DNA of 24,193 nt from positions 1 through 24,193 of IMG/VR virus record IMGVR_UViG_3300027759_000415; one strand, written 5' to 3'. Under the pieces are notes generated by a model. That model was not told the origin of the DNA and did not search any database. It saw only the letters and a program-made list of their open reading frames with translations. The DNA is from a virus. Each line of letters starts with the position of its first letter. The first letter of the stretch is position 1. This document shows positions 7,035 to 12,960 of this stretch, piece after piece. Made by a program: the position numbers and the translations under genes.

Positions 7035-7354
7035 TTACCCTCCGCAATAAACTTATCAACGGCAACATCAATCTCGTTACCAATCATCCAACGCCATTCA
7101 CTCATGTCGCCATTACAGGCAATAACAGACGGAGCAACTAAGCTAGTATCAACATCCCATGACGCACTGCGTAGCCAGCGATAACGCTCTGCATCAGCAT
7201 AGATTTCGGTGTTGTCCTGTATGCGACCAAAGACATCCTTGTTCAGTGTACGCAATCGGTCTATCTCTAGACATAATGCGTTGATGTAATTGCGAGTGAC
7301 GGCATACTCATCGTGCTTCGCATAGTCTCTTGCTGCTTCTACTAAGTCTCTCAT
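7031..7354 (-). CDS. Hypothetical protein, 107 aa
   Basis: The N-terminal half is a charged, probably coiled helix (RDLVEAARDYAKHDEY, LCLEIDRLRTLNKDVF). It is followed by ADAERYRWLRSASWDVD, a motif I recognise as recurrent in short phage and prophage proteins of unknown function, and by a C-terminal DVAVDKFIAEGK. The ATG overlaps the helicase stop in ATGA. No catalytic motif is visible. The motif Y-R-W-L-R with following aspartates may bind a nucleic acid or partner protein, but this is not testable from the sequence. Confidence 0.75.
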   Translation of the reverse strand: MRDLVEAARDYAKHDEYAVTRNYINALCLEIDRLRTLNKDVFGRIQDNTEIYADAERYRWLRSASWDVDTSLVAPSVIACNGDMSEWRWMIGNEIDVAVDKFIAEGK

Positions 7355-8946
7355 AGTGTGTCCTTAATTTCTAACATTCGTCCAGTTTGTCCATTATACA
7401 ACAATGCTCCACAATTACCAGTGTAGCCACTAAAGCGGTTCTTTAGCACACGCACTGAGGTAGTGTTACGCTCAATCATGTCCATCGCCTGTCCGTTACG
7501 CTCTAATCCTATCACGATATCAGACAGTTGCGCTATTGCACCGGAACCTCTTAACTGTGCTAAGGACGTTGCAGCACCTTCCTCATGACCTTTGCTATCA
7601 GGACGTTTAAGGTGAGAGACACAAATCAAACTAATGCCTGTTTCCTGTACAAGCATCCGCAACTTAGTCATAATGGAATCCAAGGCTTTGCGCTCGTCTC
7701 CAACATCACCACCACTAACGATAATACTAAGATGGTCAAGAAAGACATAGCCACAATTAAGCCCTTTAGCCATGTAACGCACTCGATTGACAATATTTTC
7801 CAAACTAGTACTGCCGAAATGGTCAAACAGATAAATGCGGTCACTTCCGAGTGTTCTATCAAAAGCATCTTTAAGCTCCTCTGGTGATACATCAACATCA
7901 GGTAAATGAATTGGTTTGTTTACTGCCAAAGACATGAGGGAACGAGCAGTCTTGCGGACTCCCTCTTCAAGAAACATAAGTCCGATTTTGTCAGTTGTCT
8001 TGTTAAGTATGTGCCATACAATCTCTCTAAGAAATTGAGATTTGCCAAGTCCACTTCCTGCAGTGACCATGACAAGCTCCCCCTTTCGTATGCCATACGT
8101 GAGTTTATTAAGTCCCTCGTAAGGGTAGTCGCAATCAGCCTTTTCAATAGGCGCTGACACAATGTCCCAGAGGGTGTTGCCTTGAATAATTCCATCAGGG
8201 ACATAAGACTCAGCAGACCACCAAGAATCAATAAATTCTTTACCAGCACCATTCTCAAGATAATCACACGCATCCTTGTATCCTTTCTTATGCTTCATTA
8301 CTTTAACTTTGCCACCGAACAATTCAGCAACTGCTTGTGATGCTTTAATTCCCGGCTCGTCAGCATCAAAGCAAATCACAATATTCTCGAATGAATCAAT
8401 CCATTCATATTGCATCTTGCAATCCTTCAGAGCTGCTTGTGCGCCACTTCTAACGCTCACACAAGGATATTTACTGCCTTGCATCTGATAACTCGCCAGT
8501 GCATCTAATTCACCCTCACAAATAGTCAAGTAGCGACCAGCTTTAGTGAATAGATTTTGACCAAATAGAGTTGCCTCTTTGAAGTCCCCAGCAATACTAA
8601 AATCTTTGGTTTCCACTAACCTTGTTTTGATTGCCGTCATCACTCCATCAGCATCATAGTAGGGATAGTAGTGTTTGCCTTCATTCTGTCTTACTCCGTA
8701 GGCTATGCAAGTAGCCGAAGTAATACCACGATTAGCGATACTAAGAGAAGAGCTATTGTCATAAAAATTTAAGTCCTTATTCATTGGTTTAACTACTTTC
8801 GTATGTGTTGTTGTACCATCCCCAGCGACATAGGTTTCGCAAGCAAAACAGTATTGGTGACCATCATCAAACAAACTGTTTGCATCACTACTTCCGCAAC
8901 TCTCGCAAGGGATGTGCTTTAAGTACTTACTCTCAGAAACTGTCAT
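7351..8946 (-). CDS. T7 gp4-like primase-helicase
   Basis: A bifunctional replication enzyme. N-terminal zinc finger: CESCG and CFAC (C14, C17, C33, C36), which selects primer sites. TOPRIM primase: TICEGELDAL (E144) and CFDADEPG (D194, D196). RecA-type helicase: Walker A GSGLGKS (297-303), Walker B YVFLDH (D404), SLICVSHLKRP (H445) and KNRFSGYTG with the probable arginine finger (R504). At 531 residues it is close to T7 gp4 (566). The ATG at 8946 starts just before the zinc finger and overlaps the upstream gene by 14 bases; the frame is open to 9000, but that extension is not finger-like and overlaps by 68 bases. Confidence 0.95.
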   Translation of the reverse strand: MTVSESKYLKHIPCESCGSSDANSLFDDGHQYCFACETYVAGDGTTTHTKVVKPMNKDLNFYDNSSSLSIANRGITSATCIAYGVRQNEGKHYYPYYDADGVMTAIKTRLVETKDFSIAGDFKEATLFGQNLFTKAGRYLTICEGELDALASYQMQGSKYPCVSVRSGAQAALKDCKMQYEWIDSFENIVICFDADEPGIKASQAVAELFGGKVKVMKHKKGYKDACDYLENGAGKEFIDSWWSAESYVPDGIIQGNTLWDIVSAPIEKADCDYPYEGLNKLTYGIRKGELVMVTAGSGLGKSQFLREIVWHILNKTTDKIGLMFLEEGVRKTARSLMSLAVNKPIHLPDVDVSPEELKDAFDRTLGSDRIYLFDHFGSTSLENIVNRVRYMAKGLNCGYVFLDHLSIIVSGGDVGDERKALDSIMTKLRMLVQETGISLICVSHLKRPDSKGHEEGAATSLAQLRGSGAIAQLSDIVIGLERNGQAMDMIERNTTSVRVLKNRFSGYTGNCGALLYNGQTGRMLEIKDTL

Positions 8947-9133
8947 ATTCAAATCCGTCTTTGATGTCCATATCCATCTCAACAAAATCATCTTCATCAA
9001 TATCGGTATTGCTTAACATTTGAGCATTGCACCAAACATCGTGTTCATCGTCTCCACCAACTGTTACATAGTAGGTCTTTGTGACTACGAATGTTGCAGT
9101 CAATCCTTTTGGTTCTCTTTTATATTCAATCAT
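8933..9133 (-). CDS. Small acidic protein, 66 aa
   Basis: Not recognised. The N-terminal half (MIEYKREPKGLTATFVVTKTYYVTVGG) looks like a beta hairpin; the C-terminal half is strongly acidic (NTDIDEDDFVEMDMDIKDG). Many phage proteins this size and charge bind or block host DNA-binding proteins, but nothing here proves it. Its start overlaps the preceding stop by one base (TAATG) and its end overlaps the primase-helicase gene by 14 bases. Confidence 0.75.
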   Translation of the reverse strand: MIEYKREPKGLTATFVVTKTYYVTVGGDDEHDVWCNAQMLSNTDIDEDDFVEMDMDIKDGFEYDSF

Positions 9134-9345
9134 TATTTTACCTCAATTATCCCTTGTTTCACTCGATAAGGATACCTAGACTCAACCCAAAAGCATCTAA
9201 ATACCCCGTCCTTAACACTTAACCATCCGTACCAATCGCTATATTTATCAGCATAATTACCACAAACCTCATGCTCTACCTCAAGCATAGCGATAGAATA
9301 GCCCATAAACGCACTAAAACAAGCTACAAGAGCATATCTCCACAT
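9133..9345 (-). CDS. Small membrane-anchored or secreted protein, 70 aa
   Basis: The N-terminus WRYALVACFSAFMGYSIAML is a single hydrophobic segment that could be a signal anchor or signal peptide. The rest is polar and aromatic, with two cysteines (VCGNYADKYSDWYGW and FRCFWVESRYPYR) that could form a disulfide outside the cytoplasm. AGGGG lies seven bases before the ATG. The function is unknown. Confidence 0.65.
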   Translation of the reverse strand: MWRYALVACFSAFMGYSIAMLEVEHEVCGNYADKYSDWYGWLSVKDGVFRCFWVESRYPYRVKQGIIEVK

Positions 9346-9360
9346 AGATATACCCCTACC

Positions 9361-9540
9361 CTATACGATAGGGACTAAGCGGTCTACGGCTTGATTTAAG
9401 CGGTTTCTGAACTCTTCCATAACCACTTCATACCCGTACTGTCCGCACAATGCCACCATTTCCTCCAAAACAAAATGCTTGTGCATCTCTTCCTGAGCAT
9501 ATTGCAACTCTAAACCCGTCATTTCATCAAATTCATACAT
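9361..9540 (-). CDS. Small hypothetical protein, 59 aa
   Basis: The translation begins MYEFDEMTGLELQYAQEEMH and ends NQAVDRLVPIV. It is glutamate-rich and helical throughout, with one cysteine. AAGGAG lies seven bases before the ATG, a near-ideal ribosome binding site. It is the first gene after the 200-base gap that separates the accessory module from the replication module and is therefore probably the first gene of a transcript. The function is unknown. Confidence 0.7.
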   Translation of the reverse strand: MYEFDEMTGLELQYAQEEMHKHFVLEEMVALCGQYGYEVVMEEFRNRLNQAVDRLVPIV

Positions 9541-9621
9541 AAAATTCTCCTTGTTTTAGACATCTTATCCTAAAGTACATAAAAAACTGTTGTTTTTAGA
9601 CACATTAAAAAAATAAAACAC

Positions 9622-9650
9622 TTGACAACTTTTAAAAAATTCATTACAAT
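9622..9650 (+). promoter_or_regulatory. Near-consensus sigma-70 promoter facing rightward
   Basis: TTGACA (9622-9627), 17-base spacer, TACAAT (9645-9650). The -35 box is perfect and the -10 box has five of six matches. The promoter reads toward the 3' ends of the minus-strand genes at 9743-12529, so any transcript is antisense to them. Predicted initiation is near 9656-9658, exactly where a hairpin begins. Confidence 0.6.
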
Positions 9651-9655
9651 GCCTT

Positions 9656-9685
9656 AACAACATAGACTATCGTTAGATTGTTGTT
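9656..9685 (+). other. Hairpin at the predicted start of the rightward transcript
   Basis: AACAACA (9656-9662) and TGTTGTT (9679-9685) are perfect inverted repeats around a 16-base loop, followed by TT and A. It could be a weak terminator, a 5' stem of a short RNA, or a protein site. The U-run after it is short, so a terminator call is not firm. Confidence 0.35.
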
Positions 9686-9694
9686 TTATGTAAA
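9666..9694 (-). promoter_or_regulatory. Possible minus-strand promoter before the replication module
   Basis: On the minus strand TTTACA (9694-9689), 17-base spacer, GATAGT (9671-9666). The -10 match is only four of six. It would drive the 59-residue gene and the helicase downstream, and its start site would fall almost on that of the opposing promoter. Confidence 0.3.
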
Positions 9695-9742
9695 AACTAT
9701 TAAAACCTATGCACAGTAACGATATAGCTATATAGGTCAATA

Positions 9743-9991
9743 TTAGCGTTCCTCCCAGTATTCATCAACATCATCGTTATCATAGTCTTCTATGTAATCT
9801 CCGTCATCATCTAGCAACTCACCATTCCCAGTATCGCCCTCACTAATCAAGTCATGCCTTACCTGTATAGGTATATAAGCATCAACTGATTTTAAGCAAG
9901 TCGAACACATCTCCAAGAATTGCCTTGTTATGCCATGCCTTACAGTAGATTCATAGTCGTTTAATGCTGTATTGCAACAAATACATCTCAT
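9743..9991 (-). CDS. Small zinc-binding phage protein with acidic tail, 82 aa
   Basis: The N-terminus carries CICC at residues 3-6 and CSTC at 29-32, a typical four-cysteine zinc knuckle, with an intervening YESTVRHGITRQFLEMC segment. The last 30 residues are almost all Asp, Glu and Tyr (DDDGDYIEDYDNDD). Similar short proteins starting MRCI.C.. occur in many T7-like and pelagiphage-like genomes; their function is not known to me. The acidic tail could mimic DNA. AGAAGGG lies before the ATG. A 5-base-pair hairpin (10006-10019) sits in its leader. Confidence 0.75.
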   Translation of the reverse strand: MRCICCNTALNDYESTVRHGITRQFLEMCSTCLKSVDAYIPIQVRHDLISEGDTGNGELLDDDGDYIEDYDNDDVDEYWEER

Positions 9992-10058
9992 AATATAGCC
10001 CTTCTGAGCTGTTTAGCTCTTAGTTAATAGGTAGGTATCAAGTATACCCTAAAGTCGT

Positions 10059-10157
10059 CTATAAAGCCTGTCCTATGGCTCGCAATAGCCAAATCATAAC
10101 CTGTGTATAGACTACAATGCCAGCCAGCCAATAAAACCAAGTATAGTGATTATTCAT
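10059..10157 (-). CDS. Micro-protein with one membrane helix, 32 aa
   Basis: The translation is MNNHYTWFYWLAGIVVYTQV followed by MIWLLRAIGQAL. It is a single hydrophobic, tryptophan- and tyrosine-rich segment with a basic residue near the end, suited to the inner membrane. Its ATG overlaps the stop of the preceding 49-residue gene in ATGA, the same coupling used by most genes here. Because it is short, the call rests on that overlap and on composition. It could modulate host membrane functions or be non-functional. Confidence 0.45.
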   Translation of the reverse strand: MNNHYTWFYWLAGIVVYTQVMIWLLRAIGQAL

Positions 10158-10303
10158 AGTGGCGAACAATTAACATACTTGCCATCATTACAAATAATAC
10201 ATACCTGAGAACCATTAGGACTGTCTATAATGACTGTCTTACAGGCGGAATAGGCAAAGCCTGACAATGTTAAACCAACTGCGATTAAGAATGTTTTAAG
10301 CAT
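10154..10303 (-). CDS. Small secreted cysteine-containing protein, 49 aa
   Basis: The N-terminus MLKTFLIAVGLTLSGFAYSA is a textbook signal peptide: one lysine, a hydrophobic core and an A-Y-S-A cleavage region. The mature part of about 30 residues has four cysteines (C21, C35, C38, C46), including a CIIC pair. The cysteine after the cleavage region is not in a good lipobox, so a periplasmic disulfide protein is more likely than a lipoprotein. It starts 19 bases before the end of the sigma-like gene, with GAGGA upstream. A role against superinfection or in the cell envelope is possible but unproven. Confidence 0.55.
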   Translation of the reverse strand: MLKTFLIAVGLTLSGFAYSACKTVIIDSPNGSQVCIICNDGKYVNCSPL

Positions 10304-10434
10304 GATAGTAATTCCTCATAAGTGATGTTGTGTTTTAATAATTCAATTCTTATCTTTTTAAGTGCGGACTGCTCCAACTGGCTAACCCTTTGGTGACTGA
10401 TACCAAGCGCAGCCGCAACCTCTTCTAACCTCAT
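10285..10434 (-). CDS. Stand-alone sigma-70 region 4-like HTH protein, 49 aa
   Basis: The first 34 residues are LEEVAAALGISHQRV, then SQLEQSALKKIRIEL. This follows the region 4.2 helix-turn-helix of sigma-70 factors, where the usual pattern is LEE(V/I)...(G/S)..R(V/I)RQIE..AL.KLR. In sigma factors this piece reads the -35 element and contacts the beta flap of RNA polymerase. Here nothing else of a sigma factor is attached; a short tail (KHNITYEELLSCLKHS) follows. The ATG directly abuts the upstream TAG, with AGGGG six bases before it. It could redirect or inhibit host RNA polymerase, or act as a small repressor. The homology call is strong, the function is inferred. Confidence 0.7.
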   Translation of the reverse strand: MRLEEVAAALGISHQRVSQLEQSALKKIRIELLKHNITYEELLSCLKHS

Positions 10435-10731
10435 CTATGCCCCTATATTAAGTAGTTTAAAATGCTCCGCCATAAATTGAGTCGTCGACGTTTTTTGTTT
10501 ACGGTTTAACTCTTGAGCGATATCGTCGCCGCCTATATTTTTAATCCATCCATAACCATACCATTGTAATTGTCGGTCATGCCATATTACCTCAAGGCAA
10601 TTCTCGCCCCAAGATACGCTAACGGCTTTCCCGTCGCCTTTTATAGCGTTGTCAATACATCCCATAACTTGCTTTTTACTTGGCTTACGATTGTGAAATT
10701 GATATTCTACAATTTGGTGTAATGTACTCAT
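10435..10731 (-). CDS. Hypothetical protein, 98 aa
   Basis: Not recognised. The product starts MSTLHQIVEYQFHNRKPSKK and has a central VSVSWGENCLEVIWHDRQLQWYGYGW stretch that looks like a tryptophan-rich beta sheet, followed by a helical end. I chose the ATG at 10731 because GGAGG lies eight bases before it; the frame is open to 10758 but that part overlaps the preceding 29-residue gene. The stop TAG is directly followed by the ATG of the sigma region 4-like gene, so the two are co-expressed. Confidence 0.7.
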   Translation of the reverse strand: MSTLHQIVEYQFHNRKPSKKQVMGCIDNAIKGDGKAVSVSWGENCLEVIWHDRQLQWYGYGWIKNIGGDDIAQELNRKQKTSTTQFMAEHFKLLNIGA

Positions 10732-10732
10732 T

Positions 10733-10822
10733 TTAAAATCCTCCGGTGCGATAAACATAAATTAAGAGCGGCAGTGTAAAGCATAGCAGCCCGACTAAAC
10801 AACCTTGTAAAAACTTAATCAT
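10733..10822 (-). CDS. Micro-protein with one membrane helix, 29 aa
   Basis: The translation begins MIKFLQGCLVGLLCFTLPLL and ends IYVYRTGGF: one transmembrane helix flanked by a lysine and an arginine. AAGGGG lies six bases before the ATG. It fills the gap between the 243-residue gene and the next gene exactly, and the next gene's ribosome binding site is inside its last codons. A signal-anchor function in the inner membrane is likely. No family is recognised. Confidence 0.5.
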   Translation of the reverse strand: MIKFLQGCLVGLLCFTLPLLIYVYRTGGF

Positions 10823-10832
10823 AATAAACCCC

Positions 10833-11564
10833 TTAAATTGATTGTAACGGTATGAAGCGCCCTTTTAGCGTGCCATGGACGATAATAGATGGACTTGCTT
10901 TTTTACTATTCTTGCCGCCGTTACAAGCGCCGCACTTGTCACAAGTTAAGCGCTTTCCTGCCTCTTCGCTGGCAGGGCAAGCAAACTCACCGGACAATAA
11001 TGCCTCTTCGCTGCTGCGAACCCTAAACGTGCGGAACCCTTTGGATAACGCTAGAATTCTATCGGCTTCATTATCAGCGCTTGCCATGCAAAAATCCATC
11101 ACGTGGTCGGCTTTACCGGTTTTCCACTGATGAGAATATCCGGTGCTGCCTTTAGAGTTTAATAGCAGGGTTTGCCATATTAATGCCGGTATTGCTGCAG
11201 GGTCGCCGTAAGTACCTAAGCGAACCATTCGACCGGCGGACAACGTCGCCGCTATCGCTAGGTTTTCCGGATATATGCCTCTATTAATGCCGTCGGCGAC
11301 TGCTCTAGGTCCTTGCCCTAAGTTAACATAGCAAGCGCCGCCTAACCCTCTTCTATGGCTGCAGTCGCCGCAGATTGAGGCGTCGGCAAGTGATTGCGAA
11401 TTGATAACCGGCGATAATCCATTGTCAACCAAAATATAGGTTTGAACCATGTCACCGGTTTTTTTATTGGTGCTATTGGTAACGGCGACGGCGACTATTG
11501 GTTTACCGTCTAATAATGAAGCGCCACGATATATGATATATCCGCTTGGTTTTTTTGTTGCCAT
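10833..11564 (-). CDS. Conserved phage/plasmid protein with two cysteine clusters, 243 aa
   Basis: The product contains ICGDCSHRRGLGGACYVNLGQGP (about 64-86, cysteines CxxC then C) and near the C-terminus CPASEEAGKRLTCDKCGACNGG (about 196-217, four cysteines). Proteins with this ICGDC...CYV plus C-terminal cysteine pattern occur widely in phages and plasmids and carry a DUF name (DUF7227 as I recall it); no function is established. The clusters suggest zinc or an iron-sulfur cluster. GGAGGT lies six bases before the ATG. It is the second gene of the leftward early region, after the ArdC-like gene. Confidence 0.7.
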   Translation of the reverse strand: MATKKPSGYIIYRGASLLDGKPIVAVAVTNSTNKKTGDMVQTYILVDNGLSPVINSQSLADASICGDCSHRRGLGGACYVNLGQGPRAVADGINRGIYPENLAIAATLSAGRMVRLGTYGDPAAIPALIWQTLLLNSKGSTGYSHQWKTGKADHVMDFCMASADNEADRILALSKGFRTFRVRSSEEALLSGEFACPASEEAGKRLTCDKCGACNGGKNSKKASPSIIVHGTLKGRFIPLQSI

Positions 11565-11607
11565 GGTATTACCTCCAAAGTTTAGGATACTACAGTAGGA
11601 ATAATGC

Positions 11608-11634
11608 CCTAGTACACTATTAAAGTATACTAGG
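11608..11634. promoter_or_regulatory. 27-base imperfect palindrome between two early genes
   Basis: Arms of 11 bases with one mismatch (CCTAGTACACT and AGTATACTAGG) surround ATTAA. It sits between the ArdC-like gene and the next gene on the minus strand, 45-70 bases before that gene's ATG. There is no U-run, so an operator or RNA-stability stem is more likely than a terminator. It includes the GTATACTTT element shared with the region upstream of the ArdC-like gene. Confidence 0.45.
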
Positions 11635-11647
11635 ACTTACCCCTAGA

Positions 11648-12529
11648 TTATGCCTCTATTAATTCTGCCTCTTCTACTGGCTGCGCTGCCTCTTCGCCGG
11701 TGCTGAATGCCTTAATATAATCGGCGCTTTTTTGTGCCAGTGCTGCGGCTTTGAATATTGCTTTATTATCGTTTTTGAGTACTCTCAACCATGAGGCGAT
11801 ATATCCAGCATGGCGCAGGTCGCCATTAATCTGATAATTGGCGCATAAGAATGCTGCCGACAATTCTGCAATCAATTCCTCTGCAGCGTATGCCTCATTC
11901 CCAAATCTACCGGATAAATCACGATTGAGTCGACTGGCTGCGCCGCTCCAGTGGGTTAGCTCATGCAATAAAGTCGCATAATAACCCGCCTCTGTTTTAA
12001 AGTCTGTTTTTTGCGGCATCTGAATAAAATCTTGAGAAGGGCTATAAAATGCCTTATCGCCGCCATGCTTAATATCTGCGCCGCTTGCTGCTGCCAGTGC
12101 CTCAAGCGCTGCGATACTGTTAAACGTTTTAACCGGTAACACTGGCGCCACGTATCCGTCGACTTGGTCGGCATTAAATACACTGTATGATTTTAATACA
12201 TAATGATAACTTTTCTCTTCGCCGGCTGCCGTTGTTTTGCTGCCAGTCACTGGCGAATAGAATATTATCGTTGTGCCTTTGGTGCCTTTTTTAACTTGAG
12301 CGCCTACAGTCAACCATTGTTTATATGTTGCCCATGCGCCGGACTTGTAACCCGCTGCAGCCTCTGCCATGCTTAAAATGATAGTGTTAATGCCTTGGTA
12401 ACCCTTGCCGCTGATAACGTTATGGCTGCCGGTGCTGCTGCCTTGCCATTGCTTTACCCAAGGTGCTGCGCCGCTCTCTAGCTGCTTAATAATTTGGTCG
12501 GTTACTTGCTGATATATAAGTGATGACAT
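11648..12529 (-). CDS. ardC: ArdC-like antirestriction protein (ssDNA-binding plus zincin domain)
   Basis: A 293-residue protein with the two-domain ArdC architecture. The N-terminal domain (about 1-130: YQQVTDQIIKQLESGAAPWVK, NTIILSMA, WATYKQW) is the ssDNA-binding DUF1738-type part. The C-terminal domain is a zinc metallopeptidase with LLHELTHWSG (H189, E190, H193) and a downstream glutamate helix (YAAEELIAEL). ArdC proteins from plasmids and phages protect incoming ssDNA from restriction. AAGGA precedes the ATG. It is the first gene leftward of the divergent region, so it is probably among the first expressed. Confidence 0.92.
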   Translation of the reverse strand: MSSLIYQQVTDQIIKQLESGAAPWVKQWQGSSTGSHNVISGKGYQGINTIILSMAEAAAGYKSGAWATYKQWLTVGAQVKKGTKGTTIIFYSPVTGSKTTAAGEEKSYHYVLKSYSVFNADQVDGYVAPVLPVKTFNSIAALEALAAASGADIKHGGDKAFYSPSQDFIQMPQKTDFKTEAGYYATLLHELTHWSGAASRLNRDLSGRFGNEAYAAEELIAELSAAFLCANYQINGDLRHAGYIASWLRVLKNDNKAIFKAAALAQKSADYIKAFSTGEEAAQPVEEAELIEA

Positions 12530-12564
12530 GATTGTGAGTCCTTTAGTTTAGGATACTGCGGTTA

Positions 12565-12600
12565 AATTGTGCTGCTTACCTATAGTATAACGGCACAATT
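12565..12600. promoter_or_regulatory. Operator-like dyad around a TATACT box before the ArdC-like gene
   Basis: AATTGTGC (12565-12572) and GCACAATT (12593-12600) are perfect inverted 8-mers. Between them on the minus strand lies TATACTATAGG, a good -10 candidate, with a GTATACTTT element at about the -35 distance further upstream. A regulator bound to the dyad would control the ArdC-like gene. Confidence 0.5.
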
Positions 12601-12722
12601 CTATAAAAGTATACAATTATTTGATAGGTGTCTTCCCTTAAGGGTTTACCCTAGTCTATGTTACCCTGTTATGGTGCAACATTGCCATACACGCTCCGCC
12701 CTGTACAGATATACAGTGTGTC

Positions 12723-12737
12723 ATAGAAACAACATAG
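12723..12737. repeat. 15-base direct repeat, copy 1 (ATAGAAACAACATAG)
   Basis: Identical to the copy at 12818-12832, 95 bases apart. A shorter AACAACATAG core also appears at 9656-9665 in the other regulatory gap. Confidence 0.6.
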
Positions 12738-12817
12738 TCTATATAACTAAAAGTTATGTAAGTGAGTACTAACTAACGTAGTTAAATATGTAAGTGCTTA
12801 CTTCGCTATAGTGTGGT

Positions 12818-12832
12818 ATAGAAACAACATAG
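12818..12832. repeat. 15-base direct repeat, copy 2 (ATAGAAACAACATAG)
   Basis: Identical to copy 1 at 12723-12737. It is directly followed by the G-rich and TTG-rich tract; the TTGTTG units there are complementary to its AACAAC core. Confidence 0.6.
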
Positions 12833-12868
12833 GGGGGAGGGGGTGTTGTTGTGTTGTTAATGTTGTTG
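12831..12868 (+). repeat. G-run followed by TGTTGT repeats
   Basis: Two G-runs (12832-12837 and 12839-12843, with a single A and short extension) are followed by about four TGTTGT-type units to 12868. The plus strand here is almost free of C. Such strand-asymmetric low-complexity DNA can melt easily or form unusual structures, and it is typical of origin or regulatory tracts. Confidence 0.5.
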
Positions 12869-12960
12869 GAGCCGCTATAGCATACAAAAGAGTAAAATAG
12901 GACTTATGCCAACATAGACCTAAATAGTTGAGAATAAAAGATAAAATAGACAAGATTGTT

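Larger units (their letters stand above)
9541..9742. other. AT-rich intergenic region with opposed promoters
   Basis: This 200-base gap is conspicuously AT-rich (runs of A near 9607-9618 and 9631-9640) and separates the accessory module from the replication module. It holds a consensus promoter on the plus strand, a weaker one on the minus strand, and a hairpin where the two start sites meet. No coding frame is convincing. It is a candidate regulatory switch or origin-like element. Confidence 0.5.

Noticed and set aside
8944-9000. Longer N-terminus for the primase-helicase
   Set aside because: The additional 18 residues do not resemble the zinc-finger start of gp4 proteins and overlap the upstream gene by 68 bases.
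12569-12772. A 67-codon frame on the plus strand in the divergent region
   Set aside because: No ribosome binding site, unusual composition, and it overlaps the operator-like dyad and a direct repeat.
12801-12820. CACTATAG-like sequence on the minus strand resembling a T7 RNA polymerase promoter core
   Set aside because: Only one copy and poor flanks, and no phage RNA polymerase gene is in the window; a phage promoter set would recur.
12843-12868. TTG-rich tract considered as CRISPR or tandem repeat array
   Set aside because: Units are only six bases, irregular, and have no spacers.
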